Below, in pieces: positions 26,522-36,300 of a DNA stretch of 64,000 bases; within the stretch, counting starts at the first letter, position 1, and every line of letters starts with the position of its first letter. Below the pieces are notes generated by a model. It did not search any database. It worked only from the letters and a program-made list of their open reading frames with translations, and was not told where the DNA came from. Origin of the DNA: Gemmatimonadota bacterium (GTDB taxonomy: Bacteria; Gemmatimonadota; Gemmatimonadetes; Longimicrobiales; Gaopeijiaceae). Location: positions 1 to 64,000 of the forward strand of contig JAPOYJ010000084.1 in the NCBI GenBank assembly GCA_026706635.1. Reading direction: 5' to 3'. The translations under genes were made by a program, and so were the position numbers.

Positions 26522-26896
26522 TCAACGAGGAGAATAAGACGGCCGCCAGGCGTCGGGGATGTGGGAGATCTCGTGGCTTCCCCCAGCCAATTGCACCGCG
26601 ACTGCGTCGAAGCGGTACGCCACACCTCTCCGGCCGTGCTCGTGGATCCACCGCCTCGCGGCGGCCTCGACGGCCCATCGCTTGGGTGCCCGGATCGGCT
26701 CGAGCGGGGTCCCCCCGGTCGCGGTCGCCCGGGTCTTCACCTCGACGAAGGCGACCACCCCACCGCGCTCGGCGACGATGTCGATCTCCTTGGGTCCGGC
26801 GCGGTAGTTGCGGGCCAGGATGCGCCACCCCCGCTCGACCAGGTAGGCTGCCGCCAGCTCCTCGCCGCGCCTCCCGACGCTCTGCCTTCCGGACAT
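26522..26896 (-). CDS. yraN: YraN/UPF0102 family endonuclease-like protein
   Basis: A 124-residue protein of the YraN family, which has a restriction-endonuclease-like fold. The N-terminus has GRRGEELAAAYLVERGWRIL, and the catalytic-type residues fall in EIDIVAERGGVVAFVEVKTR (D and ExK). Biochemical role is poorly known; it is often near ribosome or tRNA genes. It follows aroF by 27 bp in the long minus-strand cluster. Confidence 0.9.
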   Translation of the reverse strand: MSGRQSVGRRGEELAAAYLVERGWRILARNYRAGPKEIDIVAERGGVVAFVEVKTRATATGGTPLEPIRAPKRWAVEAAARRWIHEHGRRGVAYRFDAVAVQLAGGSHEISHIPDAWRPSYSPR

Positions 26897-26923
26897 CGCG
26901 GAGCGCCGCCCCCTGCCCCGGCG

Positions 26924-27808
26924 CTACGGTCCCGCCACGGCAGCCGGCGCCGACCTCGGCGGGGCGAGGGAGCGCCCGACTGCGCGGGCCACCGCTCCGC
27001 ACTCCGACACCAGCTCGCGGAGCTGACCGGGGTAGATGCTCTGGGCGCCGTCGGAGCGGGCCTCGGAGGGATTGGTGTGGACCTCGACGATGATCCCGTC
27101 CGCCCCCGCGGCCACGGCGGCCCGGGCCATCGGCGCGACGTGGGCCCGCACCCCGGTTCCGTGGCTGGGATCGGCGACGAGGGGGAGGTGCGTCAGGGTG
27201 CGGAGCAGCGGGATGGCGTTCAGGTCGAGGAGGTGGGGCGCGGCGGGGTCGAATCCCCTGACGCCCCGCTCGCAGAGCGCCACGGCCTCGCTCCCTTCCG
27301 CCAGGAAGTACTCCGCCGCGAGGAGGAGCTCGTCGATCGTCGCCCCCATCCCGCGCTTGAGGAGCACCGGCTTGCCGGTCCGCCCCACCCGCCGGAGGAG
27401 CCCGAAGTTCTGCATGTTGCGTGCGCCCACCTGGATCATGTCGGCATGCTCGGCCACGATGGGGACGCTCTCGGTGTCGACCGCCTCGGTGACGACGGGC
27501 ATCCCGGTCGCCGCCCTCGCCTCGGCGAGGAGCTCCAGCCCCCGGACGCCCAGCCCCTGGAAGGAGTAGGGAGAGGTGCGGGGCTTGAAGGCGCCGCCGC
27601 GGAGCACCGTGGCCCCCGCGGCGCGCACCGCCTCGGCGATCTCCAGGATCTGGGTGCGCCCCTCGACCGCGCACGGCCCCGCCATGACGGCGACCTCGGG
27701 CCCTCCCAGGAGGACGCCACGCCCCAGATCGACGACCGTGCCCTCCGGGCGGAGCTCCCGCGAGACCCGCCGGGGCGGCCTGGCGCCTAGGCGCGGGTCG
27801 TCGCTCAC
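26924..27808 (-). CDS. aroF: 3-deoxy-7-phosphoheptulonate synthase (DAHP synthase, type I-beta)
   Basis: A 294-residue enzyme for the first shikimate-pathway step, condensing PEP with erythrose-4-phosphate. Motifs: [55 protein letters not shown] and [19 protein letters not shown]. The GTG start at 27808 overlaps the smc stop (GTGA). There is a short N-terminal extension but no full regulatory ACT or chorismate-mutase domain. Confidence 0.94.
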   Translation of the reverse strand: MSDDPRLGARPPRRVSRELRPEGTVVDLGRGVLLGGPEVAVMAGPCAVEGRTQILEIAEAVRAAGATVLRGGAFKPRTSPYSFQGLGVRGLELLAEARAATGMPVVTEAVDTESVPIVAEHADMIQVGARNMQNFGLLRRVGRTGKPVLLKRGMGATIDELLLAAEYFLAEGSEAVALCERGVRGFDPAAPHLLDLNAIPLLRTLTHLPLVADPSHGTGVRAHVAPMARAAVAAGADGIIVEVHTNPSEARSDGAQSIYPGQLRELVSECGAVARAVGRSLAPPRSAPAAVAGP

Positions 27809-30800
27809 GACGGGGCCGCGGCCGGGGCTTCGTGCCGCTCCAGCTGGACGCCCACGAGCGAGGATATTCCCGGCTCCTCCATCGTCACCCCGTAGATCCA
27901 GTCCGCCGCCTCGATGGTGCGGGGGTTGTGGGTGATGACGACGAACTGGGTCTCCCCCTTGAAGTCGTGGAGGAGCTGGACGAAGCGCCCGATGTTGGAC
28001 TCGTCGAGGGGGGCGTCCACCTCGTCCAGGACGCAGAAGGGGCTCGGCTTGACGAGGTAGATCCCGAAGAGGAGCGCCAGAGCGGTGAGGGCGCGCTCGC
28101 CGCCGGAGAGGAGGTCGATCCGCTGGGCCCGCTTCCCCTCCGGCGCGGCCTGGATCTCGATCGGCGACTCGAGCGGCTCCTCCGGCTCGGCGAGCCAGAC
28201 CTTGGCGTCGCCCCCGCTGAAGAGGTGCCTGAAGGTGCGTCGGAAGTTCTCCTGGATCGCGGCGAAGCTCGCCTCGAAGAGCTCGGTGGCGGTTGCGTTG
28301 ATCCGCCGGACAGCCGCCTGCAGGTCGCGGCGAGCGGCCACCAGGTCCTCGTGCTGACTCTCCAGGAACTCGAGCCGCTCGCTCTCCTCGGCGTGCTCCT
28401 CGACCGCGAGCATGTTCACGGCGCCGATCCTGGCGAGCTTCGCCGCCAGCTCGGCCGCCTCGGCGGCGAGCTCCTCCGTGTCGCCCTCGACCGGCTCCGC
28501 CTCGGAGAGGAGCGTCGCGAGCGTCTGGCCCCACTCGGCCTCGAGGCGCTCCTCTATCCGCGCCACCGAGCTCCGCGCCTCCTGGATCTCCATCGCCAGG
28601 GCGTGGCCCCGCCCCACCGCCTCGCGCTCCAGACCACGGGTCTCCCGGAGCTCCCCCTCGGCCTCCGCCACCGCGGCGGCGACAACCTCCAGTGCCCGGT
28701 CGCGCTCGGCGAGGTGGCGCTCGAGCCCGCTGCGCTCGGCGAAGAGGCGCTCCAGCTCCTCGCCCCCGGCGTCGCGGGCCGCGCGGGCCTCGGCGATCCG
28801 GCCTCCGAGCTCCTCGGCCTCCCGGGCGAGCTCCGCCCTCCGCTCGCCGGCCCGCCTGGACGCCTCCCGGTTGTCGGTCAGCCGCCCCTGCAGGCGGGCC
28901 GCCTCGCTCTCGAGCCGGGCGGCGCGGACGGCGATCTCGGCCTCGGTGTCGCGCGCCACCTCCCAGCCGCGCTCGGCCTCGTCCTGCAGAGCGCGCGCCT
29001 CGCGCAGCTCCCGCGTTGTCGCCTCCTCCCGGTCGCGCAGGAGACCGAGTGCCCGCTCCGCCTCCTCCTCCTGAAGGAGCGCGCGCTCCCGCGCCGCCCG
29101 CGAGCTCCGGGTCCGGCTCTCCGTCTCCTCGCGCTGCCGCTCCAGGAGCTGACGGCGCGATCCGTGGGCGTCGCTCTCGGCCTCGGCCGCGCGCACCTCG
29201 TCGCGGCTCAGGAGGAGCCGCTCGGCGGCCGCCTCCGCCTCGGCCTCGATCCGCTCGCACTCCTCGCCGAGCGCGACCCTCGCCGCGCGGGCCCGGGCGG
29301 CCTCGGCGCTGGCGCGCTCCACCTCCCCCTGCAGCACCTCGGCGCGGCTCCGGCGGGCGAAGTGGCCCTCGCCCAACTCGTCCGGAAGGAGGTGGAGCGC
29401 GCCTCGGAGATCGCTCCAACGCCTTCCACCCCCGGGGGCGCCCCGATCGCCCCCCTCCAGGCGCACGCCGCCGAGCAGCGCCTCCACCCAGGGTGCGCCC
29501 TCCCCCTCGGCGCGGGCGCCCGCAGGGAGCGGCCCGCCGGGCGGCGGCGCCGAGTCGAGGGGAAGGAGGACGAGGGCGCTGGCCCTCCCGCCGCCTAGAC
29601 GGTACCAGGAGGCCACCGCCTCGGCCGCCTCGCTGCCGGTGACGAGCACCGCCGCGCTCATCCTCCCCAGGATGTCGTCGACCACCGCCGCGGCCTCCCC
29701 GCCGACGCGGATGTAGTCGGAGAGGAGCCCGAGCGCACTCCCCGGGTGCGCCTCCAAGGCGCTCCGCGCCAGCTCCTCGCCACCGTCCTGCCACTCCGAG
29801 CTCCGGAGCAGGGTCCCGAGCTCCGCGGCGAGCGACGCCTCCCTGGCCTCGGCCAGACGCTCCTCCTCGACCGCCTCGCGGAGCGCCTTCCGGAGCTCGG
29901 CGAGCTGGCCGCGCAGAGCCTCGGCCGTGCGGCCCGCCTCGGTGGCGCGCTCCGCCGCATCGCGGCTCCGGGTGGAGAAGAGGTCCCCCTGCGAGTCCAG
30001 CTCGCGGGCCGCATCGGCGATCCGGCGGGAGTCGCCCTCCAGGCGCTCGATCCGGACCCCCAGCTCGCGCGCATGCCGCCCGGCCGCCTCGCGCTCCCCC
30101 CCGGCGCGGGCCATCTCCCTGTGGAGACCCCGGGCGCGCTCCTCCAGCTCGGCGATCCCCTCGCGTCCGCGCTCCATCCGGGCCCGCGCCTCGGCCGCGA
30201 CGGACGACGATCTTGACAACTCCTCATTACATTTTGTCAACCGCAGATTACATTCTGCGTACTGGCGCTCCAGGAGGTCCGCCTCCCCGACGGAGCGCGC
30301 CACCGTCTCGGCGAGCGACTCCTCCTCCGCTCCGAGGTGCGCGAGCCTCCCCTCGCCGCCCTCGATCCGCTCGTGGGCGACGGCCACCTCGCGCTCGACG
30401 CGCGCGAGCCCGCGCGCCACCCGCTCCACCCTCCCCGCCACCTCGGTCCGCTCCCGCTCGGCGTCGAGCTGCGCCGCCCTCCGCTCCTCGAGCGCGGCCT
30501 CCCCGGCGGCGAGACGCGCCCCTAGGCGCACGCCCTCCTCCCCGCTCCGCCTCTCGGCAGCGTCCAGCTCGCCGAGCCGCTCCTGGAGCACCCCCAGCTC
30601 GAGGCGGGCGAGGGCGACCTCCAGATTCCGGCGTCGCTCCCTCATCGTGCGGTACCGCTCCGCCTTCCCCCTCTGCCGGGCGAGGGAGCGGACCTTGCTC
30701 CGCACCTCGGCGATCAGGTCCTCGAGGCGCAGGAGGTCGGCCTCGGAGTTGGCGAGGCGCGAGAGCGCCGCACGCCGCCGGTCCTTGTACTTCCCGACCC

Positions 30801-31296
30801 CGGCCGCCTCCTCGAAGAGCGAGCGGCGCTCTCCGGCGTGGTCGGAGAGGATGGCGTCGATCATCCGTCCCTCGATGACGGTGTAGGCGTTGGCGCCGAG
30901 CCCGGTGTCGCGGCAGAGATCCAGGATGTCGCGCAGCCGGCAGGAGGCGCGGTTCAGCCGGTAGTCGCTCCCGCCATCGCGGAAGACGATCCTCCCGATC
31001 TCGACCTCGCCGTAGGGGACGGGGAGCTTTCCGTCCTCGTTCGAGACGACGATCGAGACCGCGCCCCGATTCACCGCCCGCCGCGTCGCCGTCCCCTGGA
31101 AGATCACCTCCTCCATCCTGGCGCCCCTAAGCGCGCGCGGGCGCTGCTCGCCGAGGACCCACCGGATCGCGTCGGCGATATTCGACTTTCCGCACCCGTT
31201 CGGGCCCACGATCGTCGTCATTCCGTCGTGGAAGCGGATCTTCGTCCGGTCCGGGAAGGACTTGAAGCCGTGCAGCTGGAGCGACCTGAGCTTCAC
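27805..31296 (-). CDS. smc: Chromosome segregation protein SMC
   Basis: A 1,163-residue SMC ATPase. The N-terminal head begins [18 protein letters not shown] with Walker [11 protein letters not shown]. Two very long coiled coils flank a hinge near residues 500-640 with GLLSDYIRV. The C-terminal head has the signature [20 protein letters not shown] and Walker [16 protein letters not shown] dimers with ScpAB organise and segregate the chromosome; scpAB are not here. Codons for residues about 349-361 form the AT-rich paired-palindrome repeat at 30214-30252, unlike the surrounding GC-rich coding sequence. It is coupled to aroF and follows rsfS by 4 bp. Confidence 0.97.
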   Translation of the reverse strand: MKLRSLQLHGFKSFPDRTKIRFHDGMTTIVGPNGCGKSNIADAIRWVLGEQRPRALRGARMEEVIFQGTATRRAVNRGAVSIVVSNEDGKLPVPYGEVEIGRIVFRDGGSDYRLNRASCRLRDILDLCRDTGLGANAYTVIEGRMIDAILSDHAGERRSLFEEAAGVGKYKDRRRAALSRLANSEADLLRLEDLIAEVRSKVRSLARQRGKAERYRTMRERRRNLEVALARLELGVLQERLGELDAAERRSGEEGVRLGARLAAGEAALEERRAAQLDAERERTEVAGRVERVARGLARVEREVAVAHERIEGGEGRLAHLGAEEESLAETVARSVGEADLLERQYAECNLRLTKCNEELSRSSSVAAEARARMERGREGIAELEERARGLHREMARAGGEREAAGRHARELGVRIERLEGDSRRIADAARELDSQGDLFSTRSRDAAERATEAGRTAEALRGQLAELRKALREAVEEERLAEAREASLAAELGTLLRSSEWQDGGEELARSALEAHPGSALGLLSDYIRVGGEAAAVVDDILGRMSAAVLVTGSEAAEAVASWYRLGGGRASALVLLPLDSAPPPGGPLPAGARAEGEGAPWVEALLGGVRLEGGDRGAPGGGRRWSDLRGALHLLPDELGEGHFARRSRAEVLQGEVERASAEAARARAARVALGEECERIEAEAEAAAERLLLSRDEVRAAEAESDAHGSRRQLLERQREETESRTRSSRAARERALLQEEEAERALGLLRDREEATTRELREARALQDEAERGWEVARDTEAEIAVRAARLESEAARLQGRLTDNREASRRAGERRAELAREAEELGGRIAEARAARDAGGEELERLFAERSGLERHLAERDRALEVVAAAVAEAEGELRETRGLEREAVGRGHALAMEIQEARSSVARIEERLEAEWGQTLATLLSEAEPVEGDTEELAAEAAELAAKLARIGAVNMLAVEEHAEESERLEFLESQHEDLVAARRDLQAAVRRINATATELFEASFAAIQENFRRTFRHLFSGGDAKVWLAEPEEPLESPIEIQAAPEGKRAQRIDLLSGGERALTALALLFGIYLVKPSPFCVLDEVDAPLDESNIGRFVQLLHDFKGETQFVVITHNPRTIEAADWIYGVTMEEPGISSLVGVQLERHEAPAAAPS
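30214..30252. repeat. Paired-palindrome repeat inside smc, in frame
   Basis: Units TGACAACTCCTCATTACA (30214-30231) and TGTCAACCGCAGATTACA (30235-30252), spacer TTT: the same 18-3-18 layout as the intergenic copies. By my count 27 of 39 positions match the copy at 20138-20176. On the coding strand it reads as two heptads, ECNLRLT and KCNEELS, in the coiled coil. Confidence 0.7.
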
Positions 31297-31300
31297 CGCC

Positions 31301-31663
31301 TCACCCCTCCCCCACCTCGATCCGGGGCGCGTCCCCCCAGAGCGCCTCCAGACGGTAGAAGTCGCGCACCTCGGGGTGGAAGATGTGGACGACGTAGTGG
31401 ATGTAGTCGATCAGGACCCAGCGCCCCTGGTCGAACCCCTCCACATGGCTCGGGCGACGCCCCTCCTGGCGCGAGGTGCGGAGGATGTGCTCGGCGATCG
31501 CCCGCACCTGCACATCGGAGCGCCCGCTCGCTATCAGGAAGTAGTCGGTTGCCGAGGAGAGCTCGCGCAGGTCGAGTACGACGCCCCCGATCGCCTTGCG
31601 CTCCCGGGCGAGCTCGACGGCCCGCTCGAGCCCCGCGGGCATGCGCCCCCCCTCCTGGCTCAT
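31301..31663 (-). CDS. rsfS: Ribosomal silencing factor RsfS
   Basis: A 120-residue protein that binds bL14 on the large subunit and blocks subunit joining in starvation. Family features: VVLDLRELSSATDYFLIASG, VRAIAEHI, and DYIHYVVHIFHPEVRDFYRLE, which includes the conserved DYxxVVVHIF region, followed by LWGDA. A second start at MPAGLERAV (31642) is possible. It is located between rplI and smc. Confidence 0.95.
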   Translation of the reverse strand: MSQEGGRMPAGLERAVELARERKAIGGVVLDLRELSSATDYFLIASGRSDVQVRAIAEHILRTSRQEGRRPSHVEGFDQGRWVLIDYIHYVVHIFHPEVRDFYRLEALWGDAPRIEVGEG

Positions 31664-31688
31664 CGGTATCCGCGGCTGGCCGCCCCCG

Positions 31689-32144
31689 TCACCCCTCCTC
31701 GATCTCCACCACCACGCGGAGCGTCGCCTCGACGTCGGCGTGCAGGCGAACCGGGATCTCGTGCTCGCCGACCGTCTTGATCGGCCCGTCGAGCTCCAGC
31801 GTCCGCCTCTCGAGCACGAATCCGCCTTGCGTGCGGCCGACCTCGTCGCATATCTCCCTGGCGGTCACCGACCCGAAGAGCTGCCCCTCCTCGCCGGCGC
31901 GCCTCGCGAAGGTGAGGGTGAGGCCCTCCAGGAGCGCCGCCTGCCGACCGGCCTCGAGGCGGTCCCTGCGACGCTGCTCGCCCCGCACCCGGGCCTCCTC
32001 CTCGACGCGCCGGAGATTCCGGTCGGTGGCCATGTACGCCAGGCCCCTGGGGAGGAGGTAGTTCCGCCCATAGCCGGCTCTGACGCGCACGACGTCGCCA
32101 GCGCCGCCGAGGGAGGGGACGTCCTCTCTGAGTATCAGCTTCAC
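31689..32144 (-). CDS. rplI: 50S ribosomal protein bL9
   Basis: A 151-residue ribosomal protein. It starts MKLILREDVPSLGGAGDVV and has RAGYGRNYLLPRGLA, the 23S rRNA-binding N-domain, a long connecting helix, and a C-domain with GQLFGSVTAREI and HADVEATLRVVVE. It lies 3 bp after the S6-S18 fusion gene, the standard rpsF-rpsR-rplI order. Confidence 0.96.
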   Translation of the reverse strand: MKLILREDVPSLGGAGDVVRVRAGYGRNYLLPRGLAYMATDRNLRRVEEEARVRGEQRRRDRLEAGRQAALLEGLTLTFARRAGEEGQLFGSVTAREICDEVGRTQGGFVLERRTLELDGPIKTVGEHEIPVRLHADVEATLRVVVEIEEG

Positions 32145-32147
32145 CGG

Positions 32148-33020
32148 TTAGCCCCCGTGGTCGCGGATGTAGGGGAGGAGCGCCAGGAAGCGCGCCCGCT
32201 TGACGGCGGTGCCGAGCTCCCTCTGGAAGCGGGCGGTCACCCGGGTGGTGCGCTTCGGGAGGATCTTCCCCTGGTCGTTCAGGAAGCGCGAGAGCGTCGC
32301 CACATCCTTGTAGTTGAGGCGCACGATCGGAGGACCTTCGCGGCGGCGACCCCTGCCGCGCACCCCGGCGTACTCGGGAGGACCCGCCCGTGGCCCTGGG
32401 GGAGACGGCTCGCCGGTCTCCTCCTCCTCGCCGTCGGTGGCCTCCTCGGCGCCCTCTTCGGCGTCGGTGTCCGCAGCTGGGTCCGCACCGGCACCCGCAC
32501 CCTCGCCCTCTTCGGCGTCGGTGTCCGCACCGGTGTCCGGAGCTGCGTCCGCGCTGGCGTCGGCAGCTGCACCCGCGCCCTCTTCCGAAGGACCGTCGGG
32601 CTCTCCGTCCTCTTCCGCCGCGCCTCCGGCCTCCTTGCCCCCCTCGGCGGCCGCATCCTCCCCGTCCGTCTCGCCTTCCGTCTCCGGCGCGCCGTCGCGG
32701 GGTCGGTGGACGGCGCCCAGAATCGACTCCCCCGAGGTCGGGAGACCCTCGTCCATCACTACGAGGTAGCGGAGCGTCTCCTGATCGAGCTTGACGACCC
32801 TCTCGAACTCAGGCAACGCCTCGGGCGAAGCGCTGAGGCGCACCACGACGTAGTAGCCACTCCTGGATTTCTGGATCGGGTACGCCAGCTGCCTGGCGCC
32901 CCAGTGGTCGATCTTCGCGACCTCGCCGCCGAGGACCGCGTGGAAGGACTCGAGCTTCTCCTCGACCGCGCCCTCCTCGAGCACGGGGTCGAAGATGTAG
33001 ACCACCTCGTAGCGTCGCAT
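32148..33020 (-). CDS. rpsF-rpsR: Fused 30S ribosomal proteins bS6 and bS18
   Basis: One 290-codon frame encodes both proteins. Residues 1 to about 97 are bS6 ([40 protein letters not shown]). Residues about 222-290 are bS18 ([50 protein letters not shown]). Between them is a roughly 125-residue acidic linker of Glu/Asp/Ala/Gly with a repeated DTDAEEG. The ATG at 33020 matches the bS6 start. No stop codon interrupts the frame and no clear Shine-Dalgarno precedes an internal bS18 start, although a GTG before RGRGRRREG cannot be excluded. bS6 and bS18 are neighbours on the 30S platform, so a tethered pair is structurally reasonable. ssb, often between these genes, is absent. Confidence 0.92.
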   Translation of the reverse strand: MRRYEVVYIFDPVLEEGAVEEKLESFHAVLGGEVAKIDHWGARQLAYPIQKSRSGYYVVVRLSASPEALPEFERVVKLDQETLRYLVVMDEGLPTSGESILGAVHRPRDGAPETEGETDGEDAAAEGGKEAGGAAEEDGEPDGPSEEGAGAAADASADAAPDTGADTDAEEGEGAGAGADPAADTDAEEGAEEATDGEEEETGEPSPPGPRAGPPEYAGVRGRGRRREGPPIVRLNYKDVATLSRFLNDQGKILPKRTTRVTARFQRELGTAVKRARFLALLPYIRDHGG

Positions 33021-33244
33021 CAGTCGCTGGGACTCCCCTGGACCGTGGTCGTATACGGGCTCCGCTTCCCCGGCGGAGCGGGAACGCCGACTCGGCAGGC
33101 CCGAGCGGGTAACTGCCACCGCTCCCCCCGGTCGCCTGCCCAGCCAGCCCGAATATAGCGGGTGCTGGGTACTCGCGCGACCCGCTTGCGAGGCGAGCCG
33201 CGCCAGCCCCGCCCCCCAACTACCTACACACCCACCTAAGGGCC

Positions 33245-33313
33245 GCCCCCGGCCGGGCCATCCCGACCGGGGGCGCTCCCACCCTTCAGGGAACTCGCGG
33301 CCTAACTGGCCGC
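33245..33313 (-). terminator. Two GC-rich hairpins downstream of the giant lipoprotein gene
   Basis: GCGGCC-TAACT-GGCCGC (33297-33313) and GCCCCCGGCCGGG-CCAT-CCCGACCGGGGGC (33245-33274, one mismatch). They lie 26-95 bp after the stop codon at 33339 on the minus strand and before the ribosomal-protein operon. No T-run follows, so intrinsic termination is unproven. Confidence 0.5.
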
Positions 33314-33338
33314 TAGCCCCTTCCGGAAGACTTCCCTG

Positions 33339-36300
33339 CTACTTCGCCTTGTCCAGCACGTCGAACCTGATCGCGTACTCCCTCTCAATCTCACCACCAT
33401 CTTCTTCATCAGCATCTGGATCGATGAAGTACCCGTTTTCTTCTTCTTCATCCGACTCCGTCCCGATAAACTCCACCTCATAGTTGCGGTAGTGGTACTT
33501 GGCCACCGAATCCGGCTCGGTCACGGCCACAACGACATCCAGAGAGAAGGTGGTCTGGTCCAACGAAACAGTGGTTCCTCTGGTGCCAAACACGCAGCTA
33601 AACCACTTCGGACAGCCGCGCGCCAGATCCAGCGAATCGAAGTCCACGCTGCCGTCGAGTATTAGATCGTTCTGACCATCCGTAGCACCGCGTCTCCACA
33701 GGAACACTCTCGTGGTGTCCGGGCGCATGGGCGTCCCGTCCGTCAAGGTATCCTCAGGAACGACGATGTTGACCTCCTGGTTCGATACCACGAGCGCATA
33801 TCCGAGACTGTCGATCCAGTTGACGTCGATGTCCGGATAGTCGACATCGTCGTATCCGCCGCCCTCCGCGGTCACCGAAATCTCGAAGTCGTTTCCGGGC
33901 ACCTCGCCGAAGACGTTGAAGACGATTCCAGCGTCTCTCCAGGCAGTCGAAGTCAGAGTCACGTCTTCCGGGGCAACTTCTCCACCATCTGCCGGTTCGA
34001 TCTCCAGATCCACATCGGCATCAACTTCACCTACCTGCTGCACCGGCAACGTGCTCAGCGTCGTCTTCACCCGTGTCCGGAATTCAGCCGGGGCACCCCC
34101 GATTGCCGAGATCTCGGTCGGACCGAGGAAGAGCTTCTCGTCGTTGTCCACGAAGGTCGCGACGAGCGTCGTAGTGCCCGCTTCACCGTCGCCGCCCCCA
34201 GTCGCCTCAATGGCCCAGGTACTGTCCTCGTCCTCGCCATTGTCGTCTTCCCGCCCCGGATCGGTATCGGCGTCCCCTGCGGTCCCCCAGTGCCCGAAGA
34301 TCATTGTATACGTCTTCGGGGCGTGACTGGTACTGGTGAAGGTCCACGAGCTGTCTCTCCAGGCAATGGCAACATCGGCGGTAGGATCGGCCCAGAGCGA
34401 CACCTCCAGCTCCACCGTATCGGCCATATATACCGTCCTAGCGTTTCTCCCAGTCCCTACTCGCACTGCCCGGGGAAAGCCCTCCCGCACCTCTATCGAG
34501 TCGAGGGGGACGTGGACGCCGCGGACGCGTGTCGTGTCGGTGACCTTGACGCGGTCGTCAGTCCGGTAGATGTTGACCGTGTAGGTGGCGGTCTCTGTCT
34601 CGCCGCCTCCCGTCGCCTTGCCGGTGACCGTGAAGGGGGTCGTACGTTTTTCGCCTCTCAGACGCACATAGCTGCTGACGCTCTTCCTGGCCGTCGTGTC
34701 CGCCTCCACGATCGTCGCCGTTGCCATAGGGTCGGTCGTGGTGGCGACGATTTTGACCGAGTCACGATCCCAGCCGACGGTCATCTTGTAGCTGTCCCCG
34801 TCTTCGCCGGGGTCAAATCCGATCACCGTGTCGCCGTCGATCGTCAGGCCGGCCAGCGTTGCGTTGAGCGTCGCGTCGCTGGGGCTGACCTTGAAGACGG
34901 TTTCGCGGTCGTACTCCTCCTCGTAGTCGCCGTTGTCGTGCTCCTGGTAGAAGACCCACAGGGTGTCGACATACGTGGAGTCGAGATCCCTATCGTCCTC
35001 ATAATCGCCGCGCGAGCCGTACCGGTAGGTGAAGTAGTCCAGCTCGTATTCCCCGGTCTTCTCGGTGCTCAGGACGTATACCCCGTCGTTCAACTCGTCC
35101 CAATCGTGACTCTTAACCGTCTTGGCGGTAGTAAGGGTGTCGTGGACGTTCGCAGTCATCTTGGCACCGGCAACATCCGGCACGATCCCGTGCAGCTCGA
35201 CGGTCATGGAGTCTGTGAGGCGCGTAGTCCTCTCGTACTCGCCCCGCTTGTATTTGCGGGGCCAGAACGCGACGTCCACCGTGTTGTTCTCCCACTGGTA
35301 CCCGTAGGTGACGCAGCCGTCGCGACCCTCGTCGTGCCCATTGGCGGGGGTGATGTCGCCGGAAGACCCGACGCAGAGCCACACATCCGAGTGGCCGCCG
35401 CCATTCGCGCCGAAGGTGTTGAAGACGCCGGTGACACCCGACAGATCGAAGGCGTCGATCGACTCACGGCCCAGGGAGCCCTCCTCGTACTGGCTCTTGT
35501 TTGTGCCGATCTCCAGATTGACCTCGAGCAGCGTGCCGGTCGGGATCCTCGGGAAGCGCACCAGCCAGTAGTTGCTCTCGTTCACCTCCACCCACTCGGC
35601 TACGCCTGCGTCGTCGGCACCTTCTTTGTCGCCGTCGTCGTCGTGATCCCACTCGAATGTTTCGAAGCGAGCGCCGACCTTGTGTCTGAAGGTCCAGTCC
35701 ACGCCTCTGTGAAGGTGATTGCTGGCCGGACGATGGTCGAGGACCACGTCGCCGCCGCCGATCCAGTTGCGGGTAAAGCCTGCCACCCCGTCCACCTCGC
35801 GGTAGAAGCCGAGGTAGAGTGACTGCGTGGTCCAGTTGACCGAGACCGTGCCAGCGTCGGCCATGTCGGCGTCGGGGAGATCGAGCCCGGTGTGCGTGTA
35901 CGAGACCGTCTCGCTCGCCCACGCCTCGCCGGTCGTGTCGGGCTGGAAGACCACACTGTCGTCCCCGTCACTGTCCAGGAGGATTACCGAGTCCGGCACC
36001 ATTAGGGTGTATTCCTTCGGAATATCGTCGACGGGGATGTCGCTCTCGCTCGCCATGGCGGAGCCGTTGCTGCCAGCCGCCATGGCGTCCGCAAAGTCGC
36101 CACCGGTCGCGGTTGTCCACCACCCTGCCAGAGGCTCGCCACCGACCTCCATGTCGGCGCTCATCACGCTCCACCCGAAGCTCGCGGTGGTGTTGATGAG
36201 CTTGACCGCCCCATTCGCGTCGGTGGTCCGCTCGGTGAAGGCGAATAGCGCCTCGTACCGGTTGGAGGGGTCGAGGATCGTCAGATCCTCGTGGTAGTCG

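Noticed and set aside
32148-33020. Splitting the frame into separate rpsF and rpsR genes
   Set aside because: No stop codon separates them and no convincing ribosome-binding site precedes an internal start; a fusion is the direct reading.
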